Shown here in pieces: positions 1 through 14,214 of a DNA stretch of 64,000 nucleotides. Source of the DNA: Paraspadella gotoi (Eukaryota; Chaetognatha); assembly GCA_051294375.1 (NCBI GenBank), contig CM119263.1:17156171-17220170 (forward strand), given 5' to 3'. Position 1 is the first letter of the stretch. The number at the start of each line of letters is the position of its first letter. Made by a program: the position numbers and the translations under genes. The notes below the pieces were generated by a model. The model saw only the letters and a program-made list of their open reading frames with translations. It was not told the origin of the DNA and did not search any database.

Positions 1-370
1 CGATCAGGGTTTCCGAAGTCTATCAACGATTCACGCTTGAAGCTTTAAGAGTTAGAGTGGGCGTGACACTGCGTGTCACAACTTGGCACCATAAGTTAAA
101 ATTATATGTAGAATAAGGAGGGGAAAAAATGCGGGATTGTAAGAAACGAGGAGTGACCAAATCTTGGGGCATGGTCCCCGCTATATTGTCGAACGTTTAA
201 TCTTTAAAACCGACATAAATTACTTTTGGGAATTTAAAATTCGCATTTCAAACACTGTTTCTGGTTTTAACGTTATTGCAAGCACAGATTGTAATTATAT
301 TTATAATAAACTACTATAAACTATAAATTATGAGATTTTCTCCTAATAAAAGGTCAATTGTTTTTTGCAG

Positions 371-463
371 ATCAAGAGTGGCGAGTCAGCTGTAGCCAGA
401 ACCACGGAATGGCAACAAAGCAAACAGATTTGACTGACCCTGGCTTCTTTACAGTCATTTTTA
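371..463 (+). CDS. possible terminal exon of an unidentified upstream gene
   Basis: A T-rich stretch ending in TTTTTTGCAG precedes a frame (entered in phase 1) that reads about 30 codons before TAA. It includes the peptides WRVSCSQNHGMATKQ and LTDPGFFTV. Composition is coding-like but I recognise no family. The preceding exon would lie at or beyond the left edge; bases 3-94 are also open in one frame (EVYQRFTLEALRV). It could equally be a chance frame beside the SLC15-like exons that follow. Confidence 0.22.
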
Positions 464-834
464 TATAAAAAATATCTCTCACTTAGATCTGATATACAAT
501 ATACAAACTTATCATATAATACTTTGTTTGTGGCGGTATACTCAGTTATTAGTATTACTCACACCGCCTCACCTCAGGTGGCGTCACTGAGGGTCGGAAG
601 TTCCCAAAGCCAACAGTGAGTTGCCCCATCCCAATGGGCTTGACAGGCAACCCCGATGTTGCCATAAGTTCTTCTTTATCGCGTAATTCAGATCGACAGG
701 AACAATGAGGTGAGTTTTTGTTTAATTAACACTTTAATCTATTAATTAATGTTTTTTGTAATCTTAAAATTAAGTAAATAAAAAAGTACATTATTACGAT
801 TCATCCATCCGAGCATCTAACCATCCAATTTCAG

Positions 835-1149
835 TTGTTTGGCTTCCCCACCGCCGTCTTCTTCATCATTGGCAATTTATTCTGGGAGCGATTTTCATTT
901 TATGGAATGAGGGCGATTTCGGTCATTTATTTAACGGTGAGAAAAACCCGGTTTTCCTAGGTGGGGGGCCTGGGGGGGGTAGTGATTAAGAACCACCTAA
1001 ACACCCTTTTTGTTTTAAAAAAAATATTCAGATTATTGAAATATCAAAATTTAAAAAGAATTGTAAGATGTAATCCTCAGCCGAAAGTGATAGGCGATCT
1101 CTTCATGGACCAAATCTCAGCAGTCGCCATGACCCACGCCTTCAATATG
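835..1149 (+). CDS. SLC15/POT-family peptide transporter, first two recognisable exons (partial)
   Basis: Two exons join in phase 0. Exon 835-936 (TTTCAG acceptor, ACG|GTGAGA donor) encodes 34 residues matching the first transmembrane helix of proton-coupled oligopeptide transporters, with FFIIGN, then ERFSFYGMRA, then VIYLT. Exon 1081-1149 (CCTCAG acceptor, ATG|GTTTGC donor) encodes 23 residues resembling the next family segment (the animal pattern is D-x-A-T-x-x-Y-H-x-F-x-M-L; here AVAMTHAFNM). In the family this region forms TM1 and the loop into TM2 of a plasma-membrane symporter of di- and tripeptides. The first acidic residue of the conserved E-x-x-E-R motif is Leu here (NLFWERF). No initiator Met is in frame upstream; a tiny exon at 691-708, after a TTCAG, would keep frame. 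I found no later transmembrane exons, so this is either a gene with long introns or a decayed fragment. Confidence 0.5.
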
Positions 1150-3269
1150 GTTTGCTTTGGAAAGTCTTGGCTCCTCCATTTTTAAAGTCTTGGGTCAATC
1201 TTTGAAGTCGCCATCTCCAAAGTTTGAAGCCGAGGTCATGTAATAAGTTGAATAATCGCGAGCTGCTGTGGGTAAATCTGTAGTTCCTCCTTTTTCTCTA
1301 TGCCAATTTCCTCATTATTTTATTTCACCTCCTACTCCTACGTATTTACATATCCAATCTTAACAACTTCAATCTTTGCACTAATTATTTCACCAAACAC
1401 TTTCTTGACCCTTAGATACGTCGACGAGAAGGACGAGGAAAAAGTGTGGAAAAAAGAAAAGGATGATAAAGGGAAGGGAGATGATGATGCTGTTGTACGT
1501 TTCGGGTGAAGGACTAATCGAGATTGGATTTTGTGTCCGCTTCATATTTTCTTTTTTTCTTCTTTTTTTGCACGAAACAGCGAAAAAGAAAACCCCGTTT
1601 ATGAAGACTGAAAAAGAGAAAACAATGAATCTCGTTTCGTCCTCAACCGTCAACTTGTTTTTGATTGAATTTAAGTCTACGGATTTGAATATAAGTAAAA
1701 ACCTCTAAAAATTCTTTCCTCTCGGTTTATTCGTGCAAAAGTTTCAAGAGTGAAATCGCCTGCGACAACGTGGCGCCATTTTTGGCCATTTTACGTTTCG
1801 GTTTATGATTTTTAGGTGCAGAGAGGGAGGTAGGGAATGTGGCTGTGAAGTTCGTGACGTATGAATTTATTGGTGAAGTTATACAATAAGATCAGTATTC
1901 TCAAATATATATATATATAATTTTTTTATGATTCCGATTCAAGCGCTTGATTTAAACGCGAATTCGAAAAGAAAAATCTTCACCGTTGGTTGGATAATGA
2001 TGATTACAATTTTGTTTCATCTTTGCTTCTTTTCCCCTTCCCTCCAGCGTCCAGTAACGACTCGCGAATCCCCTTGCATAACGGAGAGTCGACAACTTTT
2101 TTCTTTGATTGATTGCGACAGGGTCGCGACTCATGGGCGACTAAAAGCTCCAACGGTCCTGGGTCGAGATGACCGAATCACAATGAGAGTCTTAGTTCCA
2201 AAAGCGATGACCCTCAACGCCCAGCCCACCAAACCGTCTTTAAAATGCAAAAAACTGAAAACTCGAAAGCTACCAACAGTTTCCGGCCTTCTCTTTGGGT
2301 TTTTCTATCGAAAAAAAAAAAGAAAAACTGGAGGAGTTTCCGAGTCTTTTGTTCGAAGAATCTTCTCCGCCCTCGTTTCTTTATTTTTCTTTTGTTTATT
2401 TCGCGGAGTTTGGGTCGTATAGCGGCTGACTCCGGATTGGTGAACACTGAACAGGGAAGGCGCGTTTCGGACCGGATGCGGTGGTCGGCTGCTGTATTCC
2501 GGTCTGTTATGTTTACTTCGTGGACCTGTTCGATCACTTCGAACAGAGACGAATTGTTATCTCCGATTTTTTTCGCTGAAAAATTACATTTCATCTCTTA
2601 ATCATTTAATGCTTAGATTTTGTTAAACTTTTATTTTTTACGAGATAGACTCTCGGTTGCCCTTTTGATTATCGAATTCGTATTTTTGCCGCTACTAAAT
2701 ATCTGATTGATCAAGTATTTTGAACGTTGCTTTCTGATTGGTCGGTCCTTATGACTGTTCCTTACCCAAGGGTGCCTACCAAAAACTATGGGGATGACAA
2801 ACTAACTAACTTACCAATGATTGGTGACAGTCGGTAAGCAATTAAAGTGTTATTTTTTATAATTTTATGATTAAGTTTTAAGTTGACTGTTTTTAATAAT
2901 TTTTTCTCTTGTTATGTTAAGAAATAGTCTCCCTTCGATTACTACACGCTTCACGTCTCTCGGCCATGTTATGTCTACTACAATAAATATTACTAAATTT
3001 ATATTCTTCGAATTTCTATAAATAAATAGCAAGTTACGGAAAAATCCTCCATAGATTTTTTAATCGGTTTTAATTTTAAAAACGGATGTCTTAATCACGA
3101 TGCCCGATTATCATTGTATAGTAAAGATGGATGAATAATTCATTAATGAAGTTTCTTTTTAACTCTCTCTCTCTCTCTCTGTATCTCGTCTGATTGTTTT
3201 TGCATTAAACATTTTCTCATCTGGATCCCAAATTCAATTAGACGGATGTTTTTTTTTTCTTCAAGTTTT

Positions 3270-3346
3270 AACGACGTAAACTTCACTAAGTGACGACTGA
3301 TGACGTCGTCCACTGGCGTCTTCCGACGTCAAATAACGTCTTTATC
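3270..3346. promoter_or_regulatory. cluster of ACGTC / TGACGTC motifs
   Basis: About 75 bases hold repeated ACGTC cores, including TGACGTCG and CGACGTCA. These resemble the CREB/ATF/bZIP recognition site TGACGTCA. Whether this is an enhancer or promoter element is inference; no transcription start is identifiable. Confidence 0.2.
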
Positions 3347-4686
3347 TCGTTAGCGGAAAAAAAAGGGCGGTTTTCCAATCCTCCTTCTCATTTTCTCTTT
3401 TCTTTCGTTCCCACTCTCTCCCCCTCCTTTCTTGAGACGATGACGGAACTATCCTCAGTTCCTTTACTCCATCTCTCTCTATTTTTCTCTCTCTATCTCT
3501 CCTTCTTCTCGTCACCCGCCACCCCTTTACCCTCTTCCGTCCCTTACCCTCTCCGAATCGTCTTCATCATCGCATTAGAACCCAAATGGGTTGGACTCTG
3601 TTTCTTGGGCCGACGAAGAAAATCCGACGATAAATTTGTCAAAACTGGCGACGGAGAAGCCAAATCTAATCGAGAATAAAAAACGGAGGGAAAAATACAA
3701 ATCACTAACTCACTCTCTCTCTCTTTTTTTCCCCCCCTTTTTTTTCATCAAGATTGGCGAAGCCTGACGATAAAAATAAAAGAAAAAAATAATTAAAAAA
3801 TAGATTAGAATCGACTTTCACTTTATCTGGCGCCACGCGACGCGCGATTTGATTATCCTTTATAGTGAAGTGATAATTACTAGCCAAGAGTTTTAAATAT
3901 TTTTTTCTTATTTGGGAGAATTATTGTACAAGCTCTCAAAGGAAGAGTCACAATGTGATCCCATTACAAGTTTCCTTTTTTTTTTTAGATAATAAAAAGT
4001 AAATAAATTAAAGAAATGATTGCGATCTTCGTTTTTGTTTATATTTATAAGAAATATAGTAAGAAAGGCTGTTGAGCTACATTTTTGCTTATTTCCATAA
4101 ACATAAAGCGATGGCCGCTGTCTGACCTCCAGATTGACCCGCCCTTTTGCCTCGACTGACGCGAATTGTTAACAAAGGGATATTTGTTAATGTAGATGAA
4201 ACCACTCTGAACAGGGAATAAAAAAAACATGATAAGGCTAAAACAATGCGATTAATCAATATTTTATCTCATTTGTTGAAATTCAGTGGAAAAAGCAAAA
4301 TATATGATCTTCCTGACAAACCTTTAAAAAACTTTTATGTTATTCTTAAAAGGTTTCATTTTCCATCTTTGATGCAGCGAGGCATCTTTACAAATAATTT
4401 TCTAGTAGATTAGATTTGGTATGACTAATCCGTCTTACGTACATATACATATTTAAATATTAACGGTTCGTGAACAAAAAAAATATTCTTTCCACATCCG
4501 TTGGATTTCTTGACAATATGACAACATGCTTTTTCTGAAAAAAAAAAACTTTCAACGTTGACGTAATATTGAATTTGAAAAGATGCAAATTATATTATGT
4601 GGCCACGGTAAAATCCAGGCTTTTAATTAAAACCGCTCTCACAGACACTCTCACTCAATCACGAGCACTGGCTGTCGGCATCGGTA

Positions 4687-5021
<335 letters not shown>

Positions 5022-5734
5022 TAGGTACATATTGTAGGATCATCTTTCTTTCCAAGTTTTAAGTTTTCTCAGTGATGGTCGTACAAACGTGGTTACTTTA
5101 ACCATGCGGCACGTTTCAGTTTCTTTACGGTTCAACCTACGCCCAGTGGCACTTCTAGCGGACGCCCACAAATCACTCTCCACATTTCGCCCTGCGGATC
5201 CCAAAATGACATTACATCATCCTTTTAGCGCCCAGGATATGAATGAAGGGAAAGGATTGGCGAGAGGGTATTAGTAGGGACGAAGAAATATTTGCGAAGG
5301 AAGGAAAGAAGGTGATGAAAGAAAAAGTTATTTACTAGATAGGTGAACGGATTGTGAAAAATGTAACGGCAAAATAGTCACAAGGTTAAAAAAAAAGTAA
5401 AATGACATCAAAATCCGCTTCTGGAGAACCGTATGAAGCGCGATGAGAATTAGGTTTTATTGAAAGAAAATTAATTGAGAAAAATCGGGAAAATCTGGCA
5501 AAGATAGTAGGAGATTGGTAAACACGAATCGAGGATGCTGGCAGCGTGAACGATTGGCTATGGGAGATCGGGAGAGGGCGTCTTCCAAAGAGAAAAAGAA
5601 AATGGAGAGTTAAATCCAATTTGGAGCAGACAGAGAAGATGGCCGCGTGGAAGTCTGTCATTCTCTCTCTCTCTCCCTCGCTTCATCCACTCTCGTATGG
5701 ACTGCGGACTCATTTTCCTTTCTTACTATCTCTC

Positions 5735-5744
5735 NNNNNNNNNN
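5735..5744. other. assembly gap (10 N)
   Basis: Ten undetermined bases next to a CT-rich stretch. Confidence 0.99.
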
Positions 5745-5862
5745 CCTCGACAAAGTTTTACGATGAAATCTTTGGGAAAAGAAAGGATAAACTCTTATTT
5801 ATTTTTATATCCCACGTTTTCTTTTTCTATGTTCCTTAAGCCATTCTTTTCTTTCGGTTTTC

Positions 5863-5864
<2 letters not shown>

Positions 5865-5947
<83 letters not shown>
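5865..5947. repeat. (CT)n microsatellite
   Basis: About 40 uninterrupted CT units. Confidence 0.95.
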
Positions 5948-5950
<3 letters not shown>

Positions 5951-6247
5951 CAACTGTTTCTTTCTCCTTCTCTCTTGTTATTTTCACTTTCTCTCCCTAT
6001 CCCCGCCCTTCTTCTCTCTTGACCCTTCTTATCAACGATCACAACGGGGTCTCAGTTTTTATTCGTTTCCCCTTTTATTCCCTCTATCTCTCTCGCTCTC
6101 TCTCTCTATCTCCCTCTCTCCTTTCCACTCTCAGAATTTTTTTTTCCCTTTTCTCCCTCAATTTCACGTTTAAGACTTTCCGTCTTTCATGTTTCTCTTT
6201 TATTTATGGAGTGATTTCTTTTACTTTATTTTTTTTACTTTAATCTT

Positions 6248-6251
<4 letters not shown>

Positions 6252-6291
<40 letters not shown>

Positions 6292-6292
6292 T
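6252..6292. repeat. (CTTT)n microsatellite
   Basis: About ten CTTT units in a T-rich stretch. Confidence 0.9.
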
Positions 6293-9200
6293 TTTTCTAG
6301 TTCTTATTTTCTTTTTTAATTCATTATTTCTTTCTTACTTTCTTTTTTATTTTTTATTTATTTTATTCTTTTCTCCTTTTTTACGACAACTACGAAATCC
6401 TTTTAAAGAAAAAGGCGTTAATATTTTCAATCGAAGCTTAACTAAAGTTAAGGTAAGGTACCTTTATAAAAGCAAATAAATAAGTAAATTCGGCGAATCA
6501 AGTAGAAGATACATTTACAATTTATATGAATAAATAAATAAATAAAAAGAAATATATTTTTTTAGATAATAATCCAATTAAAACAGCGACTTAAGTTTGT
6601 TTCACTAACCCTAACTTTCCAGAGACGCCATCTCACGCTGTCACCACAAACTCTGACACCGACGCTGGACATTTCTCCGCCTCTCTCGCTCGAATACCCG
6701 CGGCGCCGCACGCCGCTGCCGACGCCTCTTCCACTCTCGGAGAGAGAAAAAAGTGAAAAGCATGACAGAAAAACGAGTAGGAATTATGGACCCTCGCCGC
6801 TCTGAGAAGAGTTATAAAAAAGAAGAAAGACAAACCGCTCCTTTCTTTTTTTTCTCCATCCCTCTTTCGCTTCCTTTTGCCCCGAAACCCAATGTTTTCC
6901 TCTTTACTCTGGCTATTTCTATCTTCGTCTCTCTTTTGCCCTTTCACATACTCTCCGTCTCCCCCTAACTTCCTTTTTCCATCTCTCTTTCTATATCTCT
7001 TTCTCTCTCTCTCTCTCTCTCTCTGTTTTCTTTGCACTGTTGTGGATGCTAATTCCCCTCTGTTTCCGTTTTTGTTTCTGTTTTCGTTTCCCTTTTGTTC
7101 TCTTTTTTTTCTTTTACCTCTCGTCCTTTCGTCTGTGGAAAACAATCGTTCTTTATCCAAAATGTCGACAGGTATTTGAGAAAAAGCTTCCGTTTGTAGT
7201 AAATATTTTTGGCATCTGTCCTTTTTCTTAGTTACGTTTTTTTTTTTTTTTATATTACTGCAATTACTGTTGTTTTTATTAATTTTTTGATCATGAGAAG
7301 GGGAAACTTGATAAAAACTTAAATTAATATTATCAATAGGATTTAATCTCGAATTCACCTCTGATCTTCCCATTTTCTCCCTTCCCCGACCGCCCGACTT
7401 GAACTCTAAGGCTCTGAGACTTTTATGGGTCGATTCCTTGGAAATTTCTTTTCCTACCCGAATATGCAAATTAGATTCTGGTTTTCGACCTATTTGGAAA
7501 GCGAGTTTTGGTTAGGACTTAAATAGTGGAACTTGGAAGACACGCCGTAGGATATTAATTGTTCCCCCGCACCTCATTTTTTTTCCCGTGGTTCCTTGTA
7601 ATTCTGCTAATCACTATCTTCATCGTTCTCACCCTTCTCGTTCTCCATTTATCTTTCTTATACGTTCTCCTCCTTGTTCTTAACTTTCTCCTCTTCGGCG
7701 TTCTCCTCGTTCTCCTGATTACATTATTCGTTTTCCATTTTCTTTAATGAAAATCCTCAGCTCAGTTTTTTTCGAAATCTTTTTCTGGGTTCAACTTCCC
7801 CTAAATTACAATGATAAAATATTATGCCTCGGTGGAAATGACTTTCCTATTTTAATATTCTTCTAACGGTACGATATATTGAAGATGTTATCCTGTTATG
7901 AAATCTTTTTTTCTATTTTTCATGTTCCTTTTAATTTTTATTTTTAATTTTTAAAAGAAATTTTTTTTAATAATAGTCAAATCTCCCTTTCCCAATTCCA
8001 AATGTATAAAAGAAGAACCGGGCCTCGAATTCCCAAGTCTTCCATTTTGACAGACTTTCAGATTTCTTGGTTCAGGTAAGAGGAGATGAATTGAGAAGGT
8101 AATCGAGTTCCGTCGACCCGAAAAGACTTTTTAGTCTCCCCATAAATTCAAACGGAAATCTCACCCCCCCCCCTCAGACTTCACTCCCGACCAACTTCTC
8201 TCTCCGACTCTATCGGTCGTAATGCAACAAATTTCCTTGTATCGATTCTCCTTTTGGATTTTTTACGACCGAGTGAAATCGGGAAACCATTCCCTCACAA
8301 CGTTATTGTCGAAAAAGACGACGACGACGACTATGACCACGACTATGACGATGACGATGACAATGACGACGACGGAAGCGGAAGCAACGTTGACGTCAAA
8401 GTAACGCCGACGTTGAGCATTGCATTACTGAATCCCAACCCGATATAACGATATTCGCTCTATCCCACGCTCCTTCCTATTTTTTATCTTTCTATCCCGT
8501 CTTATCCCCGATCTAACTTTTTTCCGCCTTTCTTTCCCTCTCTTCCTTTGTCATTTTTCTCCAATATCCTTATAACTGCTGTCCTCTCTTCGTTATACTT
8601 TTTTTATCCGTTTAATCTCCCTCTGTCTTTCCCCTTTTTATTTCTCTTCTTATCACATTTCCCTATCGTTTCAACATTTTTCACGTTTTCTACTTTTTTT
8701 TCACCTCATATTTTTCTATGTTTCTTCCTTTTTTTATTTTTTCTTTTTCTATCTTTTTCTATCCCTTTTGTCTCTTATAGCAAATATCTTGACTTCCTAC
8801 TTTTCTTTTAAGGTAACACTAGCATTATCTTCCAACCCTCCTTCGACTAGTTTAGTACTCAGTCACCGCCGCCGCTGCTGCCTCCGCCTTCAAAGTCGGC
8901 GCTTCCTCCGGAGCTTCAAAGCCTTCGTCCCCCCCCCGACTAGGTAGTCATTTTCAATCCGGCGACAAACCCAATAGTTCCTAACTTCCTATAAAGTCGC
9001 AATCAATCATAAAGCAGATTTCAAACATTTTTATGATTCTAATTGAGAATTCGACCCACAACAAAGCTTCCTTGCCCCAAATTCGACTTTCGAACACCAG
9101 GGAGTTGCCCCATCCTGTTCTAAATACCACTCCCGATTTTCATCTTGCCACGGATACCACATCCAACTCAAATTGCCATTTCCGCAGACCTTCAAATGCC

Positions 9201-10554
9201 AGTTCCGTCTCTCAAAACGTCTCTCGTCTTCCCTCGCCGACTCTTCATTCGAAAAGACGGAAAAGTCGAAATCAATTTTCCTGCTTTTTTTTTTCCTTCA
9301 GCTCGGAAAAAAGCCTGGCCTACATTTTTCTCCGTTTTTCGCTTCTTTCGCTTCTTTTTCTTTTGTGCAGCAAAGGAATTCTCAGCGAGATGGCTTTTAC
9401 GAAAAAGCATCTTAACTTAATTTTACGAGTTTTGTTTATGGGGCAAAAAAAAAAAATGCTGGAAATGTATAAAACTATTCTTCCTTTGCTTTTCGGTTCC
9501 ATTCATTCCAAAATTCTTTTCGTCCCTGTTTTTCGACTCGAAATCATTTTCTTGTTTCTTTTATCCTTCATGGTTTTTCTCTATCTACTCAATATAATCC
9601 CACCCATCTACTTTTCCTCTTCTCCTCGCATGCCTCGCTACTTTCCCAAGGGATGGTCTCTTCTCCCTCCCGACTTTTCTTTTTTTTCGGTTTCTCAGCT
9701 CGATTCGTCCCTTCCACTTCTTTCCACTTCTTCTCACATCTCAATCTCTCACCTCCTTCAATCCAACATTTCTATTACCTCCTTTCCCGAGAGAGAGAAA
9801 AAAAAAACGTTTCATGACGCAGATTACTAACGCAGCCTCCTCGTCTCGAACCGAGAGAGAATCAACTGTGAGAATTCAAAAGTCACTGTGCCGAAAACGC
9901 AGCCAAGGGATCAGCGATTTTCATCCCGTGAATTTCACTCTCGATGAATTTCACGGATTGATTTATGGTTTTCGGATTTGAATCCATTTCGAAGTCTCGA
10001 GAGGCACAAAATTTTGCTTGAAGGAAAAAACTGTTTATTTTCCAGAGGGAATCAGTAATCTAGCGACAATCCTTTTTGATTTTATGATTAAAATAAAATA
10101 TTAATATTAATTTTTTACTAATATTATTTTTACTAATATTAGAATTAAAATACTTTCGAGTAAAATTAAAATATCGCGCTAACGATGCCCGTCGTATTGA
10201 TTTCTGTTAATAGGCATTCGATTGTATTTTTAAAGAGATGTCCCACTGAGCCTGCAGAGCCATCGGAATCAAGAGATTTGAAAGCTCCAGTGGTCACTAC
10301 TGCCACTGACCGGCCCTTTCCCCGGCGTCCGGCCATTTTCCGCGTCCATTTCTCGGCGACGCCTGACCGTCTCTCGAGACGATCCACGTCCGATGGTGAC
10401 GGATAACTTGACGGGGTGACGTTCTTCGGACCCGGGATTTTCGGGAAATAGGCTTCGTAAATTCTCTGGAGAACTTGAGCGTCAAATCTCTGATCCAATA
10501 TTCGATGCGAATATTTTCGGCCCCCTCCCGCCCAGAGAGCCCAAAGTTCTTTCA

Positions 10555-10555
<1 letters not shown>

Positions 10556-10643
<88 letters not shown>
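10556..10643. repeat. (GA)n microsatellite
   Basis: More than 40 GA units. It sits inside a long minus-strand frame, whose middle is therefore an artefactual Ser-Leu run. Confidence 0.95.
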
Positions 10644-10653
<10 letters not shown>

Positions 10654-12687
10654 AAATGACTGAGAAAGAAAGAGGATTATTTTCCCGCCTCTTTATGCTT
10701 TGAGTAACTTTATGGAAACTCGCCCTTTTGAAAAGTTTAAAGAACGATCCTTTTGATTGATTGGAAGAGAGGGGGTTCGAGGGAGTTGAGGAGGAGGAGG
10801 AGGAAGAGGAAGAGGTCGGAGTGAAAGAGAAGGATGGGGACTCCGAGGCGGGAAAATATTGAAGGGAAAAAAACACTTTAAAATGATTTTCTGGAAAAGT
10901 CGGTCATGAAGAAAGAGAACCACGATGAAGGGATGGGGAGGGCTGAGATGGGACTGGTGTAGTGGGTATATAAAATGAAAAGATGAAAGCGATATTAAGA
11001 AAAGATGAGGTAGCAAGTGGTTTAATCCAGTGGGAAAAAAGTTAGTGAAGCATGAATGTAATTAAATTCGAAGGAAAACATAATAATTAAAAGATGGAGA
11101 GATAAAAAAAAATGATGAAGGTTAAAAATTAAATTATGCAACGATGTGGGTAAAAATGAAAAAGTTGAAATGTAAATGAGACAAAAAATTTTTTTTGGTG
11201 AGGAACAACTTTTTTGGAGAGATGAGAGAAGAAGAAACGAACGGAGAGGATTGGTCGGGGGAAGGATGGGTAAATCGGAGCAAAGAAAAAGAGAACAATT
11301 AGGACAAAGAAATATCTCGAAAGAAAAAAAAAAATTTAAATGAAGTCAGAGCGAAAGAATAGTCGATGGCGTAAAAAATGATGATGATGAAGATGAAGAA
11401 GAAGCAGAAGAAGAATAGAAGAATAAATGAACGAGAGAAGATGACGAAGATGACGAGAAAGGTGGAAGAAACAAAAGAAAGCAGGGAGGGGAGGAACAAA
11501 GAGGAAGATAAAATAAGAGAGTAACTGTACGAGACTATATCACGATAAAATTTTGAAAGAAGGATTAAGAAGGATTAAGAAGGATTAGGAAGGAATAAAA
11601 AAAAGACGAATGAGGCTGGAGTTTTTAAAAGCGAAGACCGATTCGACGATCGACATCCCCGACGACTTTCATCGATTTCACAATGAAAGGCCGAGGAGAG
11701 AAAGAGACGAGCGGCAGGGCCGGACGGGACGGATGGGAACGGACGGAGAGAAGCGCCGGAATGGGAACGGATCGACGGTCGGTTATGAAAGAGCGTTGGA
11801 ACGGTCGCGCGGATGGACGAACGAAATACGAGAGTTATATGGACCGTTAAACCTCTCCTATTGAACCGAACTATGGGGCGGGGGATCGCGGAATAAGTCA
11901 GCGGCCGATGTTTCGCCGCCGAACCATCGGTGGTTGAGCTTCGCTTATAATTGGGTTTAGAACTTGCGAAGGACGGACTGGGGGGGCGGAAGGGGGGGGG
12001 AGAGGCGCTTTATAACCACGCTTCGCTACTCGTTGATGTCGATAGCGGTCGACATAAAAAAATGGCGGTCGCTTGACTGATGCCTATTGGGCTGAAAAAA
12101 AAAAACTTTTGTTGTATGAATTGGACACAATAAGAGATCAAGAAGTAATAGACACGTTGGGAAAATTGCCAATTATTGAACAGCTGCTGCACGAAAAACC
12201 TACGAGTTTAACTCCCGTTTTTAACTTGTTGTAATATCGGTGGCTAAACGACGAGCTCTAAAACTCTCTCGAGTGCTCATATCGGTCGACGAAACTTAAC
12301 CTCGAAACCCCACCAGTCTTCACCTGTCGAACCTCCGCCCCCCCCGTCGATCTCTCTCAAGACGACTTCGGTCTAAATCTGTCACGAAATGGTCCTCCGA
12401 CGATGACAATGACGACGGCGGAGGAGATGACGACGATGACGACGACGACGACGATAACGATTCGGGCAACGGTTGTAGCGGCGAAAACGATTTGGTTTAT
12501 TTTAAAGGACGTCTCCCAATCTTCGTTCACCTCTCCTTCATAATCTGGATTCTTCTCATCTCGGACTTGATTTCTCTGGGCGTAAATGTATGAAAATATT
12601 TTTTTAATGTAAAAGAGGCGAAGAAAGAACTACGGGTTATCCTTCAAAGACGTCGGCGCGATGACAAGGCAACTATAAATAAGGGGA

Positions 12688-12689
<2 letters not shown>

Positions 12690-12724
<35 letters not shown>
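12690..12724. repeat. (GAC)n trinucleotide repeat
   Basis: About 11 GAC/ACG units. A degenerate GAC-rich stretch also occurs at 12395-12460. Confidence 0.9.
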
Positions 12725-13402
12725 TCCAAGATGGACGACGACGGAATCATCGTCGCGTTTCTTCTCCTGGGAGGAAAATCGTAAAATCGTCTCACGAGTT
12801 TACGATCTTCGCTTGGATGTGAAGGGAGGAGAGATGAGATTGCGATCGTGGGGGTGAATAGCAATTTGGGGTGACTAAAAGTAGGAAATTGCCGGTGGTG
12901 AATGGAGGAGTCAGTGATAAGTGGTAATTTTTATGATTTATTTTGGATTCCGGTTAAAGGCAAAAAACTTGTTTCAAACAATCATTATATTTTTTTTATA
13001 TTTATCAACAGATTTCACAGCCATTCAAAGGTATTGTAATGAGAAAAATGAGAAAGAGAAAGAAGATGAGAGGAGAGAGAGAGAGAGAGATGAGATAGAG
13101 AAAGAGAAGAGAGGAGAGAGAAGAAGAGAGAGAGAGAGAGAGGAGGAGAGAGAGAGAGGAGAGGAGAAAGAGGAATCTCGATATGAGAGCAAAGGGGCGG
13201 GACAAAGATTCTTACTGAATATCGTCATTTCAATTCTTTTGTATTAGGAAATGGGTGCTTATTAATATTCAGTCACAGTCGTTCGGCAGTCTATTTCTGT
13301 GAATTAGTCCTTGAGATTTCGAAAGAGTTTTCTTTAGAATAAAGACTTGGATTCTTGCTCATGTGTTTTACAATATTTTTACATTTTATTTTACATTTAC
13401 AG

Positions 13403-13603
13403 GTCACCCTACCGCCCAGTGATAAAGCTTCAATCCAAACTTTCCTAAAACGTCCAAACGATCCTTACCTTTTCGACGTCTCTACCGAAAATGAAGATAC
13501 ATTCGGCGATGACTGTATTCTCTTTCATCCAAAGGCCTCAAGGGGACAATTTAGGTGCGAGACTTCGAATCCACTCAACCGAAGCCTATCGCCTCTTGTT
13601 TGG
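13403..13603 (+). CDS. exon of an unidentified extracellular protein, possibly integrin-alpha-like
   Basis: A strong acceptor (T-rich tract then TTTACAG) opens 67 codons of clean, non-repetitive sequence. It has TLPPSDKAS near the start, then DDCILF and FRCETSNPL, and ends in TGG|GTTAAA (a weak donor; the frame actually stays open to about 13822). A VTLPP start, two cysteines and a C-x-x-x-NPL motif recall the calf-1 domain of integrin alpha chains, where a Cys precedes G-N-P-[LM]. It would join in phase 0 to the exon at 14215. The similarity is my reading only, and no transmembrane or cytoplasmic exon was found downstream. Confidence 0.35.
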
Positions 13604-14214
13604 GTTAAATGGCAGCAAAACAGGCTGACGGATGCTCATTGCCGTAATTGGGAGGCGCGTGAACGTCACGTTCGCAGGGAGGACGCGTTTGAACGATTGC
13701 GCGCGCATTGGAATCGGGGTGGTGGCGGTGGGGGGCGGTGCTTAAGGTTTGGGGGCGGGGGAAAGCCGGTGGGGAGGCGGTGGAGCGGAGCGTTGAAGGT
13801 TAACGAACTGAGAATATTTTAACTTATGGAATAAATTATGAAACTACGCATGGGCGTAAAAACCTTTTGTTTCCCTCTGGAGATTTTGATGAAGCAGAAG
13901 TGAAAGACCGAAATTAAGGTCGTTGTCAACGACTTTCCGAAAATTAGTTTCAATTTTCTGGATTATAGGGTTGCAGAATACAGATAGTGTAGTATATTGA
14001 GTCTCATTGACGAGATGTGAAAGACAATGACATATTTGAAATTAATTCCCGGCTTATGAAAAATTATGAGAACAGAATAAACGGGCTGAACTTAGTGTAT
14101 GAAGTTTAATTTTAAATATTTATAACTATTTGTTATATTTGTATATTTTATATTCTATATTTTTATAATTTTATTTTCAGAATATTACCTAAGAGTCCAA
14201 ATTCTTTTATCTAG

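Noticed and set aside
1928-2422. 164-codon + strand frame
   Set aside because: No recognisable domain, a long opposite-strand shadow, poly-A lysine runs and no splice context; probably chance.
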